DNA from: Sceloporus undulatus
Taxonomy: Eukaryota > Chordata > Lepidosauria > Squamata > Phrynosomatidae
Reading direction: 5' to 3'
Assembly: GCF_019175285.1 (NCBI RefSeq)
Contig: NC_056526.1
Span: 17,317,671 to 17,381,670, forward strand
DNA length: 64,000 bases
The notes under the pieces were generated by a model. The model had not been told where the DNA came from. It saw only the letters and a list, made by a program, of their open reading frames with translations, and did no database searches. Numbering within the stretch: the stretch's first letter is position 1; the number at the start of each line of letters is the position of its first letter. A program made the translations under genes and the position numbers. This document shows positions 60,401-64,000 of the stretch, one piece after another.

Positions 60401-63400
60401 ATACAAAACAGACACAAAATACTCACTGATGGTTTGGGAGCAGGCGATTTGCTGTTCTCGGGGGTCTTAGTTAACCACTCATTGATGCGACTAGAGACGC
60501 CAACCTTTAGCCCAGCTGTTTCCTGAAGAACATTTGTTTCACAACATGATTGTTAAAGCTGGAGGGGGGTGGGTGTTTAGCCAAAGCCATGCCAGGTTTG
60601 CTTTTGTTTCACTGTTCACAAATATTACTTCTAGTGATCTAGAAGAATAATACTTCTAGTGATCTAAATAATAGTGGCATTTTTTTTGTTTTCTCAGCAG
60701 TACAGTATCTGAACACACTGAGAGCCTCCACCAAGAAAACAGTCAAATTACACAAGATTTTTCATACTTCTTGTGAACATTTTCCACAAATTTTCATATA
60801 AAGGTGAAAATGAACATACCTTCCCATTCTGTGTCAAAAAATAAAAAAGAAGTATTTTTTGTGTAAAACTAACATTTTTGAACCTTCTGAAGGAAAATGT
60901 TGGGTTCAGAAAAAAGATGTATTTTTGCACTTTTTTGTGCATACTATCTTTTAAAAAAAAGTTCTGATTTGAAAAATCATCAAAAAAAATGCACAAAACC
61001 TCTTATAATCTCACCCAGTGTAGAGAAAACTTTTGACATTATTCATTTTTGTATGTCAAGATGAAATAAAGATAATATTTAGATCCTCTTCAATCTATCC
61101 TTTCAAAGGCACTGGTCAGGAAGGTTAAACTAGCCATCTGTTGTTAATTGACTAAGCCTGACCCAGATTTACCCATATGTTGGCTCGCCTTTCAACATTT
61201 GGTTCAATGGGTCTATTTTACTTGAGACAAACCAACAGGACCAAGACCAGTGATACAACCCAAGATCCTACTGCATTTCAGCCCTAAGCCCTACAAGAGT
61301 AAAACCCAAAGTGCCTTTTGTCTTTGAACTTTGAACTGAAATAGAAAGATGACCAAAGAGTTATGAGGGTGTGATCTCCAAATAGTTTCGGGGGGGGGCA
61401 TACATACCTTATTGGGTGTCCCTGTACCAGAGGGCGACGAGAACACATTGCCTTTCTCCCACATACTCTTGATGTTACGGACTCCTTCTGCAGGAACCGG
61501 GAGATCAGAAGCTACTGGCTTGACAGGCTTTGTAGCTTTGATGCCCTGCTGGGAAACAGCAAAGCAGCCAGCCTCAGTACAGTTGCATTGGAGCGCCTTA
61601 TTTTAGAGCTAGGTGACTGATCAGGAAATTTCACAAGGATTGAGCCATCTGCCCCCCCCTTTTTTTTATATTCTCTTTCCCATCCCTTTCCCATGTATTT
61701 CCTCATTCTTCCACCCCAGCATCCCTCACACATGCTCTAGCAATCTTGGTAAGCCTGCTGGGTCATGGTCTGGAGCATCAGTCTACCCAAGAATCTCTCC
61801 ATCAACCCAAAAACTGGCTTTGGGAAACGGTAAGTGGGAAGGGAGCCAATAGATCTGGGGTGGGGAACTGGTGGCCCTCCAGATGTTGGACTCCACTGTC
61901 TTTGCTGGTGGGAGCTGGAGGGCCCCCAGGAACCCCATATCCCTGCACCAAATGACTAAAACCAATCCAGCAGCCAGCTCAGTCTCCTCTTAGTCAAATC
62001 TTCACCAGCTGCCTAAAAACTGAAACCAAGAGTAAAGTAACCACTGGCTATTATTTGAGGAGTTAATTCCACAGTGAAGGAGCATCCACTAACACGGCCC
62101 TGTTTTGAGTGAAGAAGCATGGGAGTCCTTTCAGTAGGGCTTTCTTTGAAGATTTTGAAGACTAGGAGTTCTATATGGCCTACAGCAAGTCATAAACTAT
62201 TCTAATCTCCATCTACTTCCGACCTTAAATTATGATGTCTGCATTCTGTGCTTTGACTGGTAGAATGGACAGTAGAACTTGCACCAGGACATATGTGCTA
62301 CCACTGAACTATGCTCCTTCAACATATGAAATTATATCCCAAATCATTATGATGAGGAGTGATATAAATCTGAGTAAATATCCATGACTTTGCCCTTGCC
62401 AAAAAAAAGTCTTCAACTTATTCAGCTTATAGATCTTTTTAAAGCTGGGGCAATAAAAATGTATATATAGCATTCTTGTAATTAAAGTTTCCTCATTTAA
62501 ATGCAAGCACATAACAAAAGGGATTGGAATGTGTGTGTTTCTAACTGGGTTCAGACATGATGTGAAACCCAGACAGGCAACAAGCAAAGCAGGGTTCATA
62601 GAATCATAGAGTTGGAAGAGACCACAAAGGCCATCAAGTCCAGCCCTCTGCCGTGCAGCTTGTCTGTTTTATTTTTCAGACTCAGCATTCATGTTCCTAC
62701 TTTGACTCCTATCTGTGCCCCATCTAGAGTGGAGGCAAGAGAGAGGACATTCTCAGAGACTGCGCACTGTATGGGAATGCTTTTCCCATGAAATGCATTT
62801 TTACTTGAAGGCACACAACAATGACAATATGTTTTCTGTAGTTGGAGTGGTATACAGCAACAAAAGAGTTTATCACACTGGGGCTGATTTTGGCATTAAA
62901 GAGAGATTGAAACACATTTAAAGCATTCCACAAATGAAGCAGATATGGTGAGTAATTGCATGAATGATCATCACATGCAATTGCGCAAATAAAGTGATAT
63001 CGTAAATGCATTGTTGCTAAAATCTCCAAGGTAAAAAGATGTGCATTAATTCTTCTTTGTGACCACTTTAATGGTGGGTTTTGTGCGATGTCGTGTGAAA
63101 TTATTATGCACAATTACGCGATTTTTCCAGGATATTCATGGGATAAACTCCCAATCTCCTTCATGTGATAAACTCCATACACATAGTGTATGACATCTTC
63201 TTGAGACAGAACAATGGTCCCTAACTCTTTTGCAGGGGCATGTGGCATAACAACAGACTACACTGAACAGAAACTGTACTTTGCCAACCTCCTTAAAGCC
63301 ATGGTTTCAGATCCTGATTTGTCAGGCCCATATGATTAAATACACAGTTCAGATGTTTAAAAATCCATTGTTCTGTGTTATACACCCAAGTTTAGTATCA

Positions 63401-63808
63401 GTTGGGCCAGAAACCTCAAAATCAGTTCACAAAGATCTTGCCAGTGGTAGCCAACCAGAAAAACCTGGGAAGTTCAGGAGCTTGTAATAAACTCACCTCA
63501 ATTGCACTGGTGTATTGCTCCAGCCTGCTATCTATCTTGGAGACAACTGGGCTTGTGTGAGTGGGTTTCATGCCACTGTGAAAAAATTGAACAACAGAGA
63601 TCTGTTAGTTTCTACTGCTGAATCCTGAGGCCTAAATCCAACTGTTAGTCCCCACTAAAATAGACCTATTGAATTAATTGGATTTACATAATGGTTGACC
63701 TGCCATTCAACAGTTTATTCAATGACTCTACACTGCTTTTGCTCACTGCATAATGTCTTGTTACCTTTTCTGGGCAGATTTGTTCAAGAATTCGGCACGT
63801 TCTTCTAT
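57452..63808 (-). CDS. CALD1: Caldesmon C-terminal region, seven coding exons (gene continues past the right edge)
   Basis: Seven minus-strand exons (63808-63765, 63575-63497, 61545-61408, 60522-60427, 59554-59474, 59317-59284, 57480-57452) join in frame to 166 aa plus stop. They read IEERAEFLNKSAQK, SKIDSRLEQYTSAIE, VPAEGVRNIKSMWEKGNVF, ETAGLKVGVSSRINEWLTK, GKRNLWEKQSVEK and SETNGLRQFEKEH, nearly identical to vertebrate caldesmon. Caldesmon binds actin, tropomyosin, myosin and Ca-calmodulin and restrains actomyosin ATPase in smooth muscle and stress fibres. The two calmodulin-contact motifs, MWEKGNVF and NLWEKQSV, are both present, so this is the actin/calmodulin-binding C-terminal domain. 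The end is the longer bird/reptile form rather than the short human end. Two exons have tandem NAG acceptors. Confidence 0.98.
57953..58475. mobile_element. Harbinger-like MITE made of successive hairpins
   Basis: 523 bp bounded by GGCATGTTACAAAC and, inverted, GGTGTGTTACAGAC, with TAA on both sides (3-bp target duplication, typical of PIF/Harbinger). The interior holds at least eight separate hairpins in a row, with arms of 5-18 bp and loops of 3-25 nt. The longest is at 58,323-58,363 (18-bp arms, 5-nt loop). It lies in the last CALD1 intron. Confidence 0.85.
58707..59093. mobile_element. Tigger/pogo-like MITE (type 2), copy 2
   Basis: TACACTCATCCCTCCATAT ... ATATGGAGGGACAAGTGTA, TA at the borders; same family as 19,198-19,572. 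It lies in the last CALD1 intron. Confidence 0.85.
59284..59317 (-). CDS. CALD1: CALD1 exon, VTATGKKSETN
   Basis: 34 nt encode VTATGKKSETN plus one base of the next codon. This short exon is part of the avian C-terminus; human caldesmon stops at the first Val. Acceptor atatag, donor gtaagt. Confidence 0.93.
59474..59554 (-). CDS. CALD1: CALD1 exon, second calmodulin-binding motif
   Basis: 81 nt encode DLRPGDVSGKRNLWEKQSVE then KVSSPTK. NLWEKQ is calmodulin site B; SSPTK is a known proline-directed kinase site region. Acceptor aatag, donor gtaatg. Confidence 0.98.
59555..60426. other. CALD1 intron, nothing recognised
   Basis: No exon, repeat with clear ends or regulatory site was identified here. 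Confidence 0.4.
60427..60522 (-). CDS. CALD1: CALD1 exon, VSSRINEWLTKTPE
   Basis: 96 nt encode ETAGLKVGVSSRINEWLTKT then PENSKSPAPKPS (32 residues), including the SPAPKPS proline-directed phosphorylation region known in caldesmon. Acceptor ttcag, donor gtgagt. Confidence 0.98.
61408..61545 (-). CDS. CALD1: CALD1 exon, first calmodulin-binding motif
   Basis: 138 nt encode 46 residues from GIKATKPVKPVASDLPVPAE to GTGTPNK and include IKSMWEKGNVF, calmodulin site A. The acceptor is a CAG-CAG pair, so use of the upstream AG would add one Gln (exon to 61,548). Donor gtatgt. Confidence 0.97.
61853..61935. mobile_element. Half of a palindromic hAT-like MITE
   Basis: GGGGTGGGGAACTGGTGGCC, CCTCCAGATGTTGGACTCCA and GTGGGAGCTGGAGGGCCC. 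Confidence 0.6.
62596..62665 (-). mobile_element. CR1 LINE 3' terminus
   Basis: TTCATAGAATCATAGAGTTG, GAAGAGACCACAAAGGCCAT and CCAGCCCTCTGCCGTGCAG, the CR1 end in reverse. Confidence 0.85.
62865..63176. mobile_element. Relative of the 108-442 TIR element
   Basis: Left GAGTTTATCACACTGG; right, inverted, GGAGTTTATCACATGAAGG. The interior shares GCAATTGCGC with the first copy (342-355). The right end motif GATAAACTCC occurs twice, at about 63,152 and 63,167. Confidence 0.65.
63497..63575 (-). CDS. CALD1: CALD1 exon, SKIDSRLEQYTSAIE
   Basis: 79 nt encode (S)GMKPTHTSPVVSKIDSRLE then QYTSAIE. SKIDSRLEQYTSAIE is invariant in caldesmons. Donor gtgagt, phase 0. Confidence 0.97.
63765..63808 (-). CDS. 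CALD1: CALD1 exon, IEERAEFLNKSAQK
   Basis: 44 nt between acceptor ttccag and donor gtaaca (minus strand) encode IEERAEFLNKSAQK and two bases of a Ser codon. Human has the equivalent ERAEFLNKSVQK. Confidence 0.96.
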
Positions 63809-64000
63809 CTGGAAGGGGGAAAAGAGGGGGAGGAGAGAAAGAAATGAGAAAATAATCAGTCTGCAAAATCAAGAGTTTAGTAAAAATGTTGGGTGGTCTG
63901 TAAAGGTAAAATAAATAAAACAGTAACATAATACACAACACACAGTGCCAACACACACAAAGAAAAGAGTCCCAATCTCTTTGGAAGTTGCACATCTATA

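Overview
The window looks like intron-rich vertebrate nuclear DNA from a squamate reptile, probably a lizard. It carries many lepidosaur-style repeats: tRNA-derived SINEs ending in (CAA)n, CR1/L2 LINE 3' ends, a 5S rRNA-derived SINE, and many palindromic MITEs of hAT, Tigger/pogo and Harbinger type. Its caldesmon C-terminus is the bird/reptile form. There are no bacterial or phage features. The sequence is draft quality, with a 100-N gap at 27,935-28,034 and a 10-N gap at 41,466-41,475.

Three genes can be read exon by exon with GT-AG borders and matching phases. (1) A perilipin-family (PAT) lipid-droplet coat protein lies on the + strand, with six coding exons from 22,919 to 35,721 (411 aa). 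It has PLIN-type N-terminal and amphipathic-repeat regions, a long hydrophobic segment in the last exon, and two RRxS motifs that fit protein kinase A. (2) An aldo-keto reductase family 1 gene (AKR1B/AKR1E-like) lies on the + strand, with ten coding exons from 38,420 to 53,912 (313 aa). Its catalytic D-Y-K-H tetrad is intact, but several pocket residues are substituted. (3) The 3' part of CALD1 (caldesmon) lies on the - strand, with seven coding exons from 63,808 down to 57,452. The gene continues beyond the right edge. AKR1 next to CALD1 matches the known amniote AKR1B-CALD1 neighbourhood. The perilipin gene immediately upstream is the unexpected member.

Layout: 1-22.9 kb is gene-free and repeat-rich, with a TIR element carrying tandem repeats at 108-442, a fossil solo LTR at 3,603-4,601, CR1/L2 tails, SINEs and MITEs. 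The perilipin gene spans 22.9-35.7 kb; its introns hold a 1.1-kb hAT-like element, an L2 LINE with a YADD reverse-transcriptase motif that brackets the assembly gap, and a GC-rich hAT-like element. From 35.7 to 39.2 kb there is a dense MITE cluster in which AKR exon 1 is embedded. The AKR introns span 38.5-53.9 kb. AKR (+) and CALD1 (-) converge near 54.95 kb. From 55 to 64 kb there is the CALD1 3'UTR and its last introns, one of which holds a 523-bp element built almost entirely of successive hairpins.

Nothing in the sequence shows that the three genes act together. A shared role of the perilipin (droplet coat) and the reductase (NADPH-dependent carbonyl reduction) in lipid or pigment metabolism is only a hypothesis, listed among the findings.
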